Part shown: positions 8,773 through 17,079 of the stretch, piece by piece | Layout: the number at the start of each line of letters is the position of its first letter | How positions within the stretch are numbered: the stretch's first letter is position 1 | Translations under genes and position numbers: made by a program | Assembly: GCA_027310575.1 (NCBI GenBank) | Contig: DAIDAO010000045.1 | Coordinates: forward strand, 23,143 to 87,142 | Reading direction: 5' to 3' | Length of the DNA: 64,000 nucleotides | From: a bacterium | GTDB taxonomy: Archaea; Thermoproteota; Nitrososphaeria; Nitrososphaerales; Gagatemarchaeaceae | The notes under the pieces: model-generated | Told to the model about the DNA's origin: nothing | Database searches by the model: none | Seen by the model: the letters and a program-made list of their open reading frames with translations, nothing else

Positions 8773-8779
8773 CTTTTTC
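8773..8779 (+). terminator. Possible U-rich terminator
   Basis: A short run ctttttc follows the metallopeptidase stop by about 27 bases, in an otherwise G+C-rich gap. Archaeal transcription often ends at such U tracts. The run is short, so confidence is low. Confidence 0.25.
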
Positions 8780-8815
8780 TCCGCACCCTGCCTTCCTCGC
8801 CAGAGGGAACCTCTG

Positions 8816-8926
8816 CTGAAATGCTACTGCGGGTTCACCTGCGCGACCGAAGCCGAGCTGAAAGAGCACGTGATGAGGGCGCATGGTGCCAGAGACGGCG
8901 ACTGGAAGGGCTGGATCAGCCGCTGA
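8816..8926 (+). CDS. Tiny C2H2 zinc-finger protein
   Basis: Read from CTG at 8816, a 36-residue product begins KCYCGFTCATEAELKEHVMR and ends in a short tail before TGA at 8924-8926. The spacing of paired Cys near the start and His-x4-His after an EAELKEHV helix is a single classical C2H2 finger, as in many small archaeal proteins that start with a Cys pair right after the initiator. No ATG, GTG or TTG is available in frame, so a CTG start is needed, which is unusual. The last 11 bases overlap the convergent small membrane-protein gene. Role unknown, perhaps DNA or RNA binding. Confidence 0.5.
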   Translation: MKCYCGFTCATEAELKEHVMRAHGARDGDWKGWISR

Positions 8927-9095
8927 CCTTCTGCTGCTTTCTGAACCTGCGCCTGTTCCAGAGGCTGACCGCCACGTAGAGCACGAAGATGACGGCTATC
9001 GCCACCGGGCTGGTGAAGAGCTGGAAGTACACCAGGACAAGGACGAAAGCCGCGACTATGGGGAGTGCGAGAAGGAGCTTTGTCCTCGGGCTCAA
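8916..9095 (-). CDS. Small two-helix membrane protein
   Basis: A 59-residue product from TTG at 9095. It starts SPRTKLLLALPIVAAFVLV, a basic end and a first membrane helix; a short QLFTSPVA turn follows, then a second helix (IAVIFVLYVAVSLW) and a strongly basic tail (NRRRFRKQQK). Topology would place both ends in the cytoplasm. It is a compact helical hairpin of the kind often seen beside transporters; the MFS transporter gene starts about 100 bases away, divergently. No known family is recognised. Confidence 0.5.
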   Translation of the reverse strand: MSPRTKLLLALPIVAAFVLVLVYFQLFTSPVAIAVIFVLYVAVSLWNRRRFRKQQKVSG

Positions 9096-9196
9096 CGGGG
9101 CCGCGTCCCGGCGCGTCTACATAAGGCCTAGGAGCGCGCAACGGGCGCAGGACGGTCAAAGGTGAAAACCAGGCCTTCCGGCCCCTCCCCGGGAGG

Positions 9197-10429
9197 ATGA
9201 GCAAGCCTTGGTCCGGAGTCATGGCTTCAACCAGGGGGCTGGCCTTCCAGGGGAACGTCAGGATCCTGGCGGTCACCAGCATGACGACAGGGACCTACGT
9301 CACGATGCTCAGCGCGCTCCTCCAGCCGTTCGTGGTTGAGTCGCTGGGCTTCAGCGTCTTCGTACTTGGCATGCTCGTCGCGATAGGCGCAAGGCCCACG
9401 GGCTTAGCGAGCTCGCTCGTGCAGCCGTTCGCGGGCAGGCTTGCTGACCTCGTCGGAAGGAAGCCCCTCATCCTCGCAGGGAGCGTCGTCGGCATCTTCT
9501 CGATGGTCTCCTTCGTCCTGGCCGCAGCCACGAGGGGCCTCGTCCCCCTCCTCATAGGGTACGTATTCTTCGGGCTCGCACTGCTCGGCTATCCGGCGAC
9601 GCAGGCGGCCATCGCCGAGAGCGTGTCCATGGACCAGCGGAAGATGAAGGTGGCGTTCAGCCTGGTGTTCCTGTTCACGTACCTCCCTGGGGTCTTCGCG
9701 CCGGGCGTCGGCGGCTACGTCGCCAGCGCTGTCGGCTACGGGGTGCTCTTCGGCGCCGCAGCGATACTGGAGGCGGCCAACCTCGTCATGCTCGTCTCGA
9801 GCTTCCAGGAGACGCGCCTGCCCCCGGAAGCGACCGAAGCGCCCCGCCAGCCGGCCAGATTCTCGCTCAGGCAGACCTTCGGAGTCCCGCGCGACCTGCT
9901 CAGGACGTTCGTCCCGTTCGCAATGGACGCCTTCTGCTTCGGGATTGGCGGCGCCCTGATCTACGGCATGTGGAGCAGCGCCTTCGGCTTCACGGCTACG
10001 GAGGTGGGCCTCATAGCGTCCGTCCTTTCCGCATCCATCGTGGCCACGCAGTACGTCTCGACCAGGCTCCTCATCAGGGTTGGGTCCAGGAGGATGCTCG
10101 CATTCGGGGAGTTCCTTACAGTCGTCGTCCTCGCAGGTTGGCTGGCCTTCCCGACCGTGGCTGCCGCGGTCCTCCTCGCAGTGGTCTTCGGATTCTCCGT
10201 CTCTGCCTGGGTCCCTGCCCTGTCGTCCCTTCTCATGACCGTCGCGCCCGTCGGGGAAAGGGGGAGCGTAGGCGGGAAGCTGGCGGCGTTCAGGGGCATA
10301 ATCGGGATGCCTGCGCCGTTCATAGGCGGGTACATCTTCACCTCCTTCGGATACTACGTGCCGCTCTACCTCAGCCTCGTGGGCGAAGCCTTCACCACCA
10401 TCGCCCTCCTGAAGCTCCTCCCCCGCTAG
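9197..10429 (+). CDS. MFS transporter
   Basis: The 410-residue protein has about 12 hydrophobic helices. The loop between helices 2 and 3 holds the MFS signature (PFAGRLADLVGRKPLI, about residues 81-96). A central basic loop (QETRLPPEATEAPRQPARFSL) splits two six-helix halves. The start ATG is in a plausible context with a second in-frame ATG at residue 9. The family covers drug efflux and sugar or organic acid transport; the substrate cannot be assigned. A coiled-coil protein gene follows after a gap with its own promoter. Confidence 0.85.
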   Translation: MSKPWSGVMASTRGLAFQGNVRILAVTSMTTGTYVTMLSALLQPFVVESLGFSVFVLGMLVAIGARPTGLASSLVQPFAGRLADLVGRKPLILAGSVVGIFSMVSFVLAAATRGLVPLLIGYVFFGLALLGYPATQAAIAESVSMDQRKMKVAFSLVFLFTYLPGVFAPGVGGYVASAVGYGVLFGAAAILEAANLVMLVSSFQETRLPPEATEAPRQPARFSLRQTFGVPRDLLRTFVPFAMDAFCFGIGGALIYGMWSSAFGFTATEVGLIASVLSASIVATQYVSTRLLIRVGSRRMLAFGEFLTVVVLAGWLAFPTVAAAVLLAVVFGFSVSAWVPALSSLLMTVAPVGERGSVGGKLAAFRGIIGMPAPFIGGYIFTSFGYYVPLYLSLVGEAFTTIALLKLLPR

Positions 10430-10488
10430 GAGAAGCGTTCCGATTCGGGGGTATCACGGATAAATATCAAAGTTGGAAGGTCGGCTGC

Positions 10489-10851
10489 GTGAGCTATCAG
10501 CTAACGGGAGCCCAGGAGAGGCGGAGGAACAACGAGACCAAGGCCAACGAGTTCTACACGCGCGTGCGCCAGCAGGAGCAGGAGCTCCGGGAGCTCCAGG
10601 AGAAGCTGGGGAACACAGAGAGGCAGTACGCCGAGCTCCAATCCCAAAAGTCAGACATGGACGCAAGGATGCGGGCGCTGAACGCCACCATCGAGGGGAC
10701 GAACCGCTCCCTGACCGACCTGAAGTCGCAGATAATGGGGAAGAAGCAGGCGATCGAGCGGGACCAGGCCGAGATGGACAAGTTCCAGAACGAGGTCGTA
10801 AGGCTCGACCGAGAGATCGGCGAGCTGATGAGGAACAGGCAGCCCAAGTAG
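10489..10851 (+). CDS. Coiled-coil protein
   Basis: From GTG at 10489 the product is 120 residues, almost entirely heptad-rich helix (QQEQELRELQEKLGNTERQY through AEMDKFQNEVVRLDREIGEL). It is highly charged and has no membrane segment. A TATA-like ataaatatc at about 10459-10467 lies 25-30 bases before the GTG, supporting a leaderless start there rather than any upstream codon. It ends three bases before the convergent cyclase gene stop. It may be a structural or adaptor protein; no specific family is recognised. Confidence 0.7.
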   Translation: MSYQLTGAQERRRNNETKANEFYTRVRQQEQELRELQEKLGNTERQYAELQSQKSDMDARMRALNATIEGTNRSLTDLKSQIMGKKQAIERDQAEMDKFQNEVVRLDREIGELMRNRQPK

Positions 10852-10854
10852 CCG

Positions 10855-12798
10855 CTACTTTCTCAGTCGGCCGGCCAGCCCTGTCTTCTCCAGCATCCGG
10901 ACATACCTCGGGTCTTCGCGGACGCCGTCAAGCTCGCGGTCGATGCCCATCGAGAAGACCCCTCTGTCGTGGAGGTCGAAGGCCTTCTCCAGCACCTCGA
11001 ACCCCTTGTCCTTGTCCCCCATCTTGAAGTAGGCGCAGGCGACGAGGTAGAGACTCACCCTGTCCGACGCAGGCGCCGACTCGAGCTCTCGGAGCGCGCT
11101 CCTTGCTTCTTCGACCCTTCCTAGGAACACGTCTACGTACGCCCTCGCCATCTTCAGGCTGACCGGGCTGCAGACGGACCCGTATTTGGCGAGCGCCTCC
11201 TCCGCCTCTCGGTACCTTGACGCCCAGAGGCATATCTGAATCAACGTCGGATAGGCAGGTTCGAAGCTCGGGTCCATCTCGATCACCTTCTTCGCCTGCA
11301 CCATGGCCTCGTCGTACCTGCCCGCGTAGAAGAGCCCGTCGGCGACGTTCGTGTTGATGATTAGTGACAGCGGGCTGAGCTCGAGGGCGCGGGTCACCTC
11401 TGCCCAGCCTTCATCGAGCCGCCCCTGCCATCCAAGATAATGGGCGTACCATTGGTGGGCGGAGGGGTAGCTCGGGTTGAGCTCGATGGCCCTCCTGAAC
11501 TCGGACCCGGCCCTCTCCCAGTCCCGTTCGTACGCCAGGGCCTCGCCCGCGAGGACAGCGTGCGCCTCGGCCAGGTCGTCATCGAGCGAGAGCGCCTTCA
11601 GGGCGTATTCTTTCGCCTTCGGGTAGAACCCCTCGGGGTCCTCGTAGTTGTTCGCCGCCATGACATGGTACACCTGGGCAAGGCCCGCGTACCCTAGAGC
11701 GAAGGTCGGGTCAAGCCCAATCGCCTCCTGCATGAGCTCCGCGGCCTTCCTCAGGGCCTCGGGGGTCCGCTTGTTCCAGTAGTACATCCCCTTCAGATAC
11801 ACGTTGTGGGCCCTCGGGTCTGTGCTGGCCCCCCTCCCCATCCGCCTCTTCTCCGACTCAACGAGCCTGACCTTGAGCGCCTCGGCGACCCTCTCTGCGA
11901 CCTCGCTCTGGACCGTGAAGACGTCGTCCAGCTGCTTGTCGTAGTTCTGGGCCCATAGATGCCCCTCGCTCCTGGCGCTGATCAGCTGGACTGTAATCCT
12001 GACCTTGTTCCCCGCCTTCCTCACGCTCCCCTCGATCACGGTCCCCACGTTCAGCTCCCTTCCAACGTCTGCGATGCGCTTCGGCGCGTTCTTGTACTGC
12101 ATCACCGAGGTCCTTGCGATCACGGTCAGCTCGCTGACTGCGGACAGGGCCGTGATCAGCTCCTCGGTCATCCCGTCGGCGAAGTACTCGTCGTTCGGGT
12201 CAGGGCTCATGTTCTTCAGTGGGAGGACAGCGATCCTGTGCTCGTCCAGGTCCGCTTCCTGCTCACGCGTCAAGTCCCAGGGCATCACCACCTTGTAGGC
12301 CTCTACCTGAAGCTTGACGTTCTTTAGTGTCTTGGACCCGAGCTTTTCGAGCGGCAGCTCGACCTTGTTGCTCACATGGTCGTAGACCTGCCCGGAGATG
12401 CAGACCCCTCCGGGGTCGGCGAGAGGCTCGATCCTGGACGAGACGTTGACCGCGTCCCCGAGTATGTCCCCGCCGCTGTGGACGACGTCCCCGACGTGGA
12501 TCCCGATCCTTATCTGGAGCCGCCTCCCCTCAGGGAGCCCGCTGTTCCTCTCGTGCATCGCCTTCTGAATCTCCACGGCGCACCTGACAGCGTCAAGGGC
12601 GCTCGACAGCTCGACGAGGAATGCGTCCCCTATCGTCTTGACCTCCTTCCCGCGGTATCGCGCGACGATGGGCCGCACCAGCGACCTGTGTTCTTCCAGC
12701 AGCTGTAGCATCAACGCCTCGTTCGTCTGGCCGAGCGAAGTGAAGCCGACGACGTCGGTGAACATTATTGCGGCCAGCCTCCTTTCGCCTTCGGACAA
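10855..12798 (-). CDS. Class III adenylyl/guanylyl cyclase with TolB/FlgO-like and TPR domains
   Basis: Residues 1-185 form a class III cyclase domain. The metal-binding Asp15 sits in FTDVVGF and Asp58 in KTIGDAF. Lys54 and Asp111 (GGDILGDAVN) match the adenine-selecting pair, and Asn118 and Arg122 (GDAVNVSSR) the transition-state residues. All needed residues appear present, so ATP to cAMP is the likely reaction. A FlgO/TolB-like domain follows (IAVLPLKNMSPDPNDEYFADG, about 192-310), then TPR-like helices to the end. This cyclase-TolB-TPR layout is well known in soil bacteria but uncommon in archaea. TATA-like TTTATTTC lies about 29 bases upstream. A cyclic-nucleotide-binding domain gene lies 8 kb away at 20712. 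Confidence 0.85.
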   Translation of the reverse strand: MSEGERRLAAIMFTDVVGFTSLGQTNEALMLQLLEEHRSLVRPIVARYRGKEVKTIGDAFLVELSSALDAVRCAVEIQKAMHERNSGLPEGRRLQIRIGIHVGDVVHSGGDILGDAVNVSSRIEPLADPGGVCISGQVYDHVSNKVELPLEKLGSKTLKNVKLQVEAYKVVMPWDLTREQEADLDEHRIAVLPLKNMSPDPNDEYFADGMTEELITALSAVSELTVIARTSVMQYKNAPKRIADVGRELNVGTVIEGSVRKAGNKVRITVQLISARSEGHLWAQNYDKQLDDVFTVQSEVAERVAEALKVRLVESEKRRMGRGASTDPRAHNVYLKGMYYWNKRTPEALRKAAELMQEAIGLDPTFALGYAGLAQVYHVMAANNYEDPEGFYPKAKEYALKALSLDDDLAEAHAVLAGEALAYERDWERAGSEFRRAIELNPSYPSAHQWYAHYLGWQGRLDEGWAEVTRALELSPLSLIINTNVADGLFYAGRYDEAMVQAKKVIEMDPSFEPAYPTLIQICLWASRYREAEEALAKYGSVCSPVSLKMARAYVDVFLGRVEEARSALRELESAPASDRVSLYLVACAYFKMGDKDKGFEVLEKAFDLHDRGVFSMGIDRELDGVREDPRYVRMLEKTGLAGRLRK

Positions 12799-12844
12799 CC
12801 GACGCGCGACACACCCGCTTTGAAATAAAGACTCCCGTGCCGGT

Positions 12845-13129
12845 TCAGATGGCGAGGCCGAAGCCCTGGACGAACGACTCGGCCCTTCTCATCTCAATCA
12901 GGAAGCCGACCCCCTTCGGGGTCATGCTGTACGTCCTGTTCTCCCCTTCCTGCTTCATCTGAATGAGCCCCTTGGCCGTGAGGTCGTCGAGGTACCTCAC
13001 CATCCTCTCATGTGAGAGGTTGGCCTTGTAGAGTATGTGCGTCGGCTTCGCCTCCCCCTCGTCCCTGACTGCGTTGAGGATGTCCAGGTTTATCCTCAGG
13101 ACGCTCCTCTGCTTCTCACCCTGGGACAA
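12845..13129 (-). CDS. Small winged-helix DNA-binding protein
   Basis: The 94-residue protein follows the archaeal single-domain winged-helix pattern: INLDILNAVRDEGEAKPTHILYKANL, then SHERMVRYLDDLTAKGLI as recognition helix, and a wing with YSMTPKGVGFL. A C-terminal helix could mediate dimerisation. Similar proteins (Sso10a- or transcriptional-regulator-like) often pair with a membrane protein gene. Here the start overlaps the upstream seven-helix membrane protein by 14 bases, so the two are probably cotranscribed and functionally linked. Confidence 0.75.
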   Translation of the reverse strand: MSQGEKQRSVLRINLDILNAVRDEGEAKPTHILYKANLSHERMVRYLDDLTAKGLIQMKQEGENRTYSMTPKGVGFLIEMRRAESFVQGFGLAI

Positions 13130-13754
13130 CCACTTCGCTCCTTACGACAAAGACCAGAAGTGAAAGGAACCCGAGGAACTGGACCGCAGTGCCGAAGAGG
13201 AAGAGCAGCGTCCCCAGGGTCAGCACTGACAACAGCAGCATCAGGTGGGCCGCGAGTATGAGCGCGAATCCGAGCAGGACCATCGACGACATGCCGTTCT
13301 TCTTCCCCGACCTGAGCAGGAGCCCCTGGAAGACCACGAACGCCAGGAGCACGACCGAGACGAAGTAGCTCAGCAGGGAGAAGCTGTAGAGGCTTGCAGC
13401 CCAGCCGACGAAGACGACCGGCGCGGCAGCCTTCGCGGCGCCCCGATAGACTGCGCGCCCGTAGCCGACCGCAATGACGAGGTACGCGGCCATCTGGACG
13501 GTCAGGTAGGTGAAGGAGGCGAGCAGCGTGAGCGCCCTGTCCGCGGGGAACTCGACCAGGAGCCTCCCGGTCAAGAGCGACGTGCCGGCGTCGACGGCCA
13601 GCCCGATCCCCAGGAGCGCGAAACCGACGCTGATGGCCCCGAGGACCGGGTTCCCGACGAGCCTGTTGAACCTGTATGCGTAGTAGCTCGTAAGGAGCGC
13701 AACGACCGCGCTGAGCAAGTTCAGTGAGAACGTTATGACCGCGCCTGCAGGCAT
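13116..13754 (-). CDS. Seven-helix membrane protein
   Basis: From ATG at 13754 the product is 212 residues with about seven hydrophobic helices and short loops, for example GAISVGFALLGIGLAVDAG and VFVGWAASLYSFSLLSYFV. The upstream in-frame sequence lacks hydrophobic character and covers the TATA-like element (GGTTAAAGC, about 13780-13788), so the ATG at 13754 is preferred. It overlaps the winged-helix gene by 14 bases. The arrangement suggests a membrane sensor with a DNA-binding partner. No named family recognised. Confidence 0.65.
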   Translation of the reverse strand: MPAGAVITFSLNLLSAVVALLTSYYAYRFNRLVGNPVLGAISVGFALLGIGLAVDAGTSLLTGRLLVEFPADRALTLLASFTYLTVQMAAYLVIAVGYGRAVYRGAAKAAAPVVFVGWAASLYSFSLLSYFVSVVLLAFVVFQGLLLRSGKKNGMSSMVLLGFALILAAHLMLLLSVLTLGTLLFLFGTAVQFLGFLSLLVFVVRSEVVVPG

Positions 13755-13876
13755 CGGCGGGAGTTCGCGACTGGTTGGAAGCTTTAACCTTTCGGAGACA
13801 CCGTCTGGACGGAAAGTCAAGACCGAGCTTTCCGCCCCGCTATATACGGACGGGCCCCACGAAGAGCCGAACGAAG

Positions 13877-14422
13877 ATGAACGCGAAGAAGATAGCAATC
13901 GCGACCACGGTCGGGGCGTTCGCCGTCATGGCCCTCCTTGTCGCGTACCCCGCGATAGCGGCCTCGCCGGCGGCTCCACAGAGCTCCGACCTCAATCAGA
14001 TGCTCCAACGCTCAGCGTACATGAACGCGCAACGGATCCAGCTCAGCAGCGGCCAGACGATCACCCTGACAAGCGTCGCCGGCGGCTACTGGGTGGTCGG
14101 GGACCGGGCATCCAACGGCACCGCTTCCGGCTCCATGACGCTCAAGGTGTCGGGATCGCTCACGGGCGGTTACATCCTCAACGTGACCGGCGGCGCATTC
14201 GAGATCAACGGAACCACCTACACGATCTCAAGCGGCACGGCAGAGCTCGGACCCTACGGCGTGCACTTGCTCGGCCAAGGCCTGGCAGGGACCGCGCAGT
14301 TCCTCTTCCTCGGCAGGGACCTGGGCAGGTTCGGCAGCGCCAACTACGGGGTCCTCAGGGTCGACCTGAAGGACGGGACATCTGAGTTCGCGGCGCGACT
14401 GCTCGTGACCGTCTCGGCGTAG
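13877..14422 (+). CDS. Secreted beta-rich protein
   Basis: The 181-residue protein has a clear signal peptide: MNAKK followed by a hydrophobic helix and an AIAASPA cleavage-like region near residue 29. The mature part is rich in Gly, Ser and Thr with alternating hydrophobics (ITLTSVAGGYWVVGDR, GSMTLKVSGSLTGGYILNVT) and reads as a beta sandwich. It resembles small exported proteins of unknown function in Nitrososphaeria-like genomes. TATA-like tatatac at 13841-13847 lies 30 bases before the ATG. No catalytic motif is visible. Confidence 0.7.
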   Translation: MNAKKIAIATTVGAFAVMALLVAYPAIAASPAAPQSSDLNQMLQRSAYMNAQRIQLSSGQTITLTSVAGGYWVVGDRASNGTASGSMTLKVSGSLTGGYILNVTGGAFEINGTTYTISSGTAELGPYGVHLLGQGLAGTAQFLFLGRDLGRFGSANYGVLRVDLKDGTSEFAARLLVTVSA

Positions 14423-14538
14423 AGGAAGCGCGGAGTCAGCCGCGCCCCTCCCCCCTCTTGAAGGCCCGGCAGACGGAGCCCTGAGGCCCGCAAACGGAAT
14501 CTTAAACAACGGGCCGTACTTCCGCACGAGGGACAGAA

Positions 14539-15057
14539 ATGAACGTGACCGAAGCCGTGAAGACGAAACTCGACTCGAGGGAGTTCTCAGACAGACCCGT
14601 CGGACCTGAGATCAAGCGGGCGGTCCTCGAGGCTGCCAGGCTGACCCAGAGCGGGGTCAACTCTCAGCACTGGCGGTTCGTCCTGGTCCAGAACCCGAAG
14701 AGCCTCGCGACGCTTGCGGCAGACAGCACATCGGGGTCGTGGGTCGCCGGTGCCAACTTCGCGGTCGTAGTCTGCACCGACCCGAGCAAGGGATTCCACG
14801 TGCTGGACGCAGGTCGGGTCGTCCAGGACATGGAGCTTACTGCCTGGGACCACGGCGTCACTTCGAGGATCTACACGGGCATCAAGCAGCCGGAGATGAA
14901 GAGGGACTTCGGGATACCTGAGAGCCTGAACGCGACGGTCGTGGTCGGATTCGGATATCCCAAGCGCAAGATCCTCGGCAGGAAGGATCGGAAGCCTCTC
15001 TCAGAGGTCGCGTTCTTGGAGAGGTTCGGGAATCCGCTCGGCGGCCTCTCCGGCTAG
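14539..15057 (+). CDS. Nitroreductase-family flavoprotein
   Basis: The 172-residue protein carries the nitroreductase pattern SREFSDRPVGPEIKRAVLEAARLTQSGVNSQHWRF split over residues 13-48: an Arg-rich FMN phosphate loop and Asn-x-Gln-x-Trp. Near the end, VVVGFGYPKRKILGRKDRKPLSEV matches the family's GYP and basic-Pro-Leu-x-Glu/Asp tail. These FMN enzymes reduce quinones, nitro groups or enones with NAD(P)H. A TATA-like tcttaaac at about 14500 precedes the ATG by about 35 bases. Physiological substrate unknown. Confidence 0.85.
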   Translation: MNVTEAVKTKLDSREFSDRPVGPEIKRAVLEAARLTQSGVNSQHWRFVLVQNPKSLATLAADSTSGSWVAGANFAVVVCTDPSKGFHVLDAGRVVQDMELTAWDHGVTSRIYTGIKQPEMKRDFGIPESLNATVVVGFGYPKRKILGRKDRKPLSEVAFLERFGNPLGGLSG

Positions 15058-15101
15058 CCTCGACGACAGGAATATACACCGCTGGCTGTGGCGACCGATC
15101 C

Positions 15102-15653
15102 ATGATCGTATCTACACTCGAACTCGGCGCCCCGGCGCCGGACTTCGACCTCCCCGGGGTGGACGGCAAGAGACACACTCTCTCCTCCTTCGCCGGGAAG
15201 CCGGTCCTTGTGGTGATTTTCTCCTGCAACCACTGTCCCTACGTGAAAGCCTACGAGGACAGGATGGTGTCCATCCAGAGGGACTACGCGAACAGAGGCG
15301 TCCAGCTCGTAGCCATCAACTCGAACGACGACAAGGCCTATCCCGAGGACAGCTTCCCCGAGATGGTCAAGCGCTCGAAGGAGAAGGGCTTCAACTTCCC
15401 CTACCTCAGAGACGAAGCGCAGAAGGTGGTCGAGGCCTACGGCGGAGTCTGCACCCCTCACGTGTTCGCATTCGACGGCGCCCGGAGGCTCCGCTACAGG
15501 GGGAGGATCGACGACTCCAAAGAAGCTTCCAAGGTCAGCACCCACGACCTCAGGAACGCCCTCGACGACCTGACAGCCGGACGGGAGGTCAGGGTCCCAG
15601 ACACAAGGCCCTTCGGCTGCAGCATCAAGTGGTACTCCATGAAGCCCGCGTGA
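15102..15653 (+). CDS. Thioredoxin-family / AhpC-TSA-like protein
   Basis: The 183-residue protein opens with LGAPAPDFDLPGVDGKRHTL and has the active-site stretch VVIFSCNHCPYVKAYEDRM, a Cys-x2-Cys variant (CNHC) typical of the thioredoxin-like group with redoxin domain. GVQLVAINSNDDKAYPEDS and the cis-Pro segment VCTPHVFAFD are also conserved. It is likely a cytosolic thiol reductase or peroxidase. It directly follows the nitroreductase in the same direction and precedes a hypothetical gene. Confidence 0.85.
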   Translation: MIVSTLELGAPAPDFDLPGVDGKRHTLSSFAGKPVLVVIFSCNHCPYVKAYEDRMVSIQRDYANRGVQLVAINSNDDKAYPEDSFPEMVKRSKEKGFNFPYLRDEAQKVVEAYGGVCTPHVFAFDGARRLRYRGRIDDSKEASKVSTHDLRNALDDLTAGREVRVPDTRPFGCSIKWYSMKPA

Positions 15654-15690
15654 GGCCGGAGCAGGATTGGTCGTCGGTCGTTTCCAGGTG

Positions 15691-16131
15691 ATGACCCTGT
15701 TGCAGGCAGCCAGGGCCTACGTGCTCGGCCTGCCGCTGGAATCCGCGTATTCATGGGGCCTGAACAGGGCGATCTTCATCGCCGCGGCGAAGAGGGGTTT
15801 CAAGGGCGGGCCCGCGGGCGGCGGGCAGGGCGCCGGGGCGAAGAGTTCGAAGGGGAAGGGCACCTACTTCCTCGGAGACGACATGGCGTTCAAGACCGAG
15901 AGGGACGGGGTCCTCCTCTTCACCATAGGCGGCAAGGTGCAGACCAAGGAAGAGTTCGACAAGCGGGTCAGGTCGAGGTTCGGGGAGAACTACTCCGCAG
16001 CCTGGAAGGAGGCGCTGGCGTACGTCAAGGGTTTCGACAGGGACATCCTGCTCTCGGCTGACGAGTTCTTCCGAACGGTCTACAGGCCGGTGCGGGACGA
16101 GCTGGCTGAGAAGTGGTCGTCTGCACGCTAG
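15691..16131 (+). CDS. Hypothetical protein
   Basis: From ATG at 15691 the product is 146 residues; TTG at 15667 is a possible alternative. It begins with a mildly hydrophobic helix (LQAARAYVLGLPLESAYSWGLNRA). A Gly/Lys-rich linker follows (residues about 40-60), then a helical and strand-rich domain containing TYFLGDDMAFKTERDGVLLFTIGGKV. No membrane segment or catalytic motif is evident. Similar sequences occur as uncharacterised proteins in archaea, to my recollection, but no function is known. The stop overlaps the convergent ParB-like gene by four bases. Confidence 0.65.
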   Translation: MTLLQAARAYVLGLPLESAYSWGLNRAIFIAAAKRGFKGGPAGGGQGAGAKSSKGKGTYFLGDDMAFKTERDGVLLFTIGGKVQTKEEFDKRVRSRFGENYSAAWKEALAYVKGFDRDILLSADEFFRTVYRPVRDELAEKWSSAR

Positions 16132-17030
16132 GCGTACTTCTGCTGCCTGAGCCAGGAGTGGATCGCGAGCGAGGCGACCGCCTCCATCGTCGTGTTCCTC
16201 TCCTCCGCCGCCCTCCGCAGACCGTCCGCCACCCGCGGGTCGAGGAGGATCTCCAGCTTCACTGCGTGGAGGTATGAGACCTCCTTCCTGATGTCCTCCA
16301 CAGGTCTCTGCGGGGCCATGACAAAGTGGCTCACGACGTTCTCCGCCTCCGGAGTGGGAAGCGGGGCTATCGTTTCTGCCAGCTCCCTGAGCTGGGTGGC
16401 CCTCTCCCGCTTGGGGAGCTCCTGCACTGTCGGGGCCTCCTCCGCCCTGTGGAGGAAGGTCGCATGCTTCACCGGCAGGACCCCCTCCTTCCTCTCCTTG
16501 GGTAGTGGCGCCTGCTTGACGGTTATGTCCGCCTTGGCTTCCCTCCTTATGCTGCGGACCGCCTCAACAGCGCTGATCCTGTCGTCTACGTAGCGCCTCG
16601 ACTTGCCGAGAGCCTTCGCCACCTGATCAGACGAGCCGTACGCCCGGGGGTTGGCCTTCCTCAGGGCGACGATTGCGTCGTATTCCTCCTCCGGCTCTAT
16701 GTCCCTTCGCTGTATGTTCTCTACAAGCGAAACGATGATCGCTTCCTCATCGGTCATCGGCCTGACGATTGCCGGTATCTTCTTGAGCCCAGCGATCTTC
16801 GCAGCCTCGAACCTCCGCGACCCGACGACCAGTTCGTACCTCCCCCCGATCGGCCTCGCGAGGACCGGCTCCAGTACCCCCTTCTCTCTGACCGAGTCGA
16901 CCAGGTCCCCGACGTCCCCCGGGCTCTTCCGCACGTTGGTCTTCCCAACGAACAGCTTCGACACCTCGACCGCCATGATGGCGCCTGTCTGCTCCTTCCA
17001 GCTCTGCTGCGACGTAGAGAACTTGGCCAA
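16128..17030 (-). CDS. ParB/Spo0J-type protein without a ParA partner
   Basis: The N-terminal ParB/Srx domain (residues about 20-115) contains VEVSKLFVGKTNVRKSPGDV, SVREKGVLEPVLARP, ELVVGSRRFEAAK (the box with the Gly-x-Arg-Arg CTP/DNA-binding motif) and SLVENIQRRDIEPEEEYDA. A helix-turn-helix follows (GSSDQVAKALGKSRRYVDDRISA). The C-terminal ~140 residues include a basic linker and a helical end (RRAAEERNTTMEAVASLAI) that looks ribbon-helix-helix-like. ATG at 17030 fits a TATA-like TTTTAAGA about 30 bases upstream; ATG at 16976 is an alternative. No ParA ATPase or obvious parS repeat lies nearby, so it may act as a regulator. Confidence 0.8.
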   Translation of the reverse strand: MAKFSTSQQSWKEQTGAIMAVEVSKLFVGKTNVRKSPGDVGDLVDSVREKGVLEPVLARPIGGRYELVVGSRRFEAAKIAGLKKIPAIVRPMTDEEAIIVSLVENIQRRDIEPEEEYDAIVALRKANPRAYGSSDQVAKALGKSRRYVDDRISAVEAVRSIRREAKADITVKQAPLPKERKEGVLPVKHATFLHRAEEAPTVQELPKRERATQLRELAETIAPLPTPEAENVVSHFVMAPQRPVEDIRKEVSYLHAVKLEILLDPRVADGLRRAAEERNTTMEAVASLAIHSWLRQQKYA

Positions 17031-17079
17031 AATCCGCTGAGATCATCTCTGCAGGGTTTCTTAAAACTATCCGGGACGC

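Noticed and set aside
8824..9282. Long minus-strand frame of 152 codons covering the C2H2 and membrane-hairpin genes
   Set aside because: The product is Pro/Arg-rich with no domain pattern, while the shorter frames give a clean zinc finger and a clean membrane hairpin.
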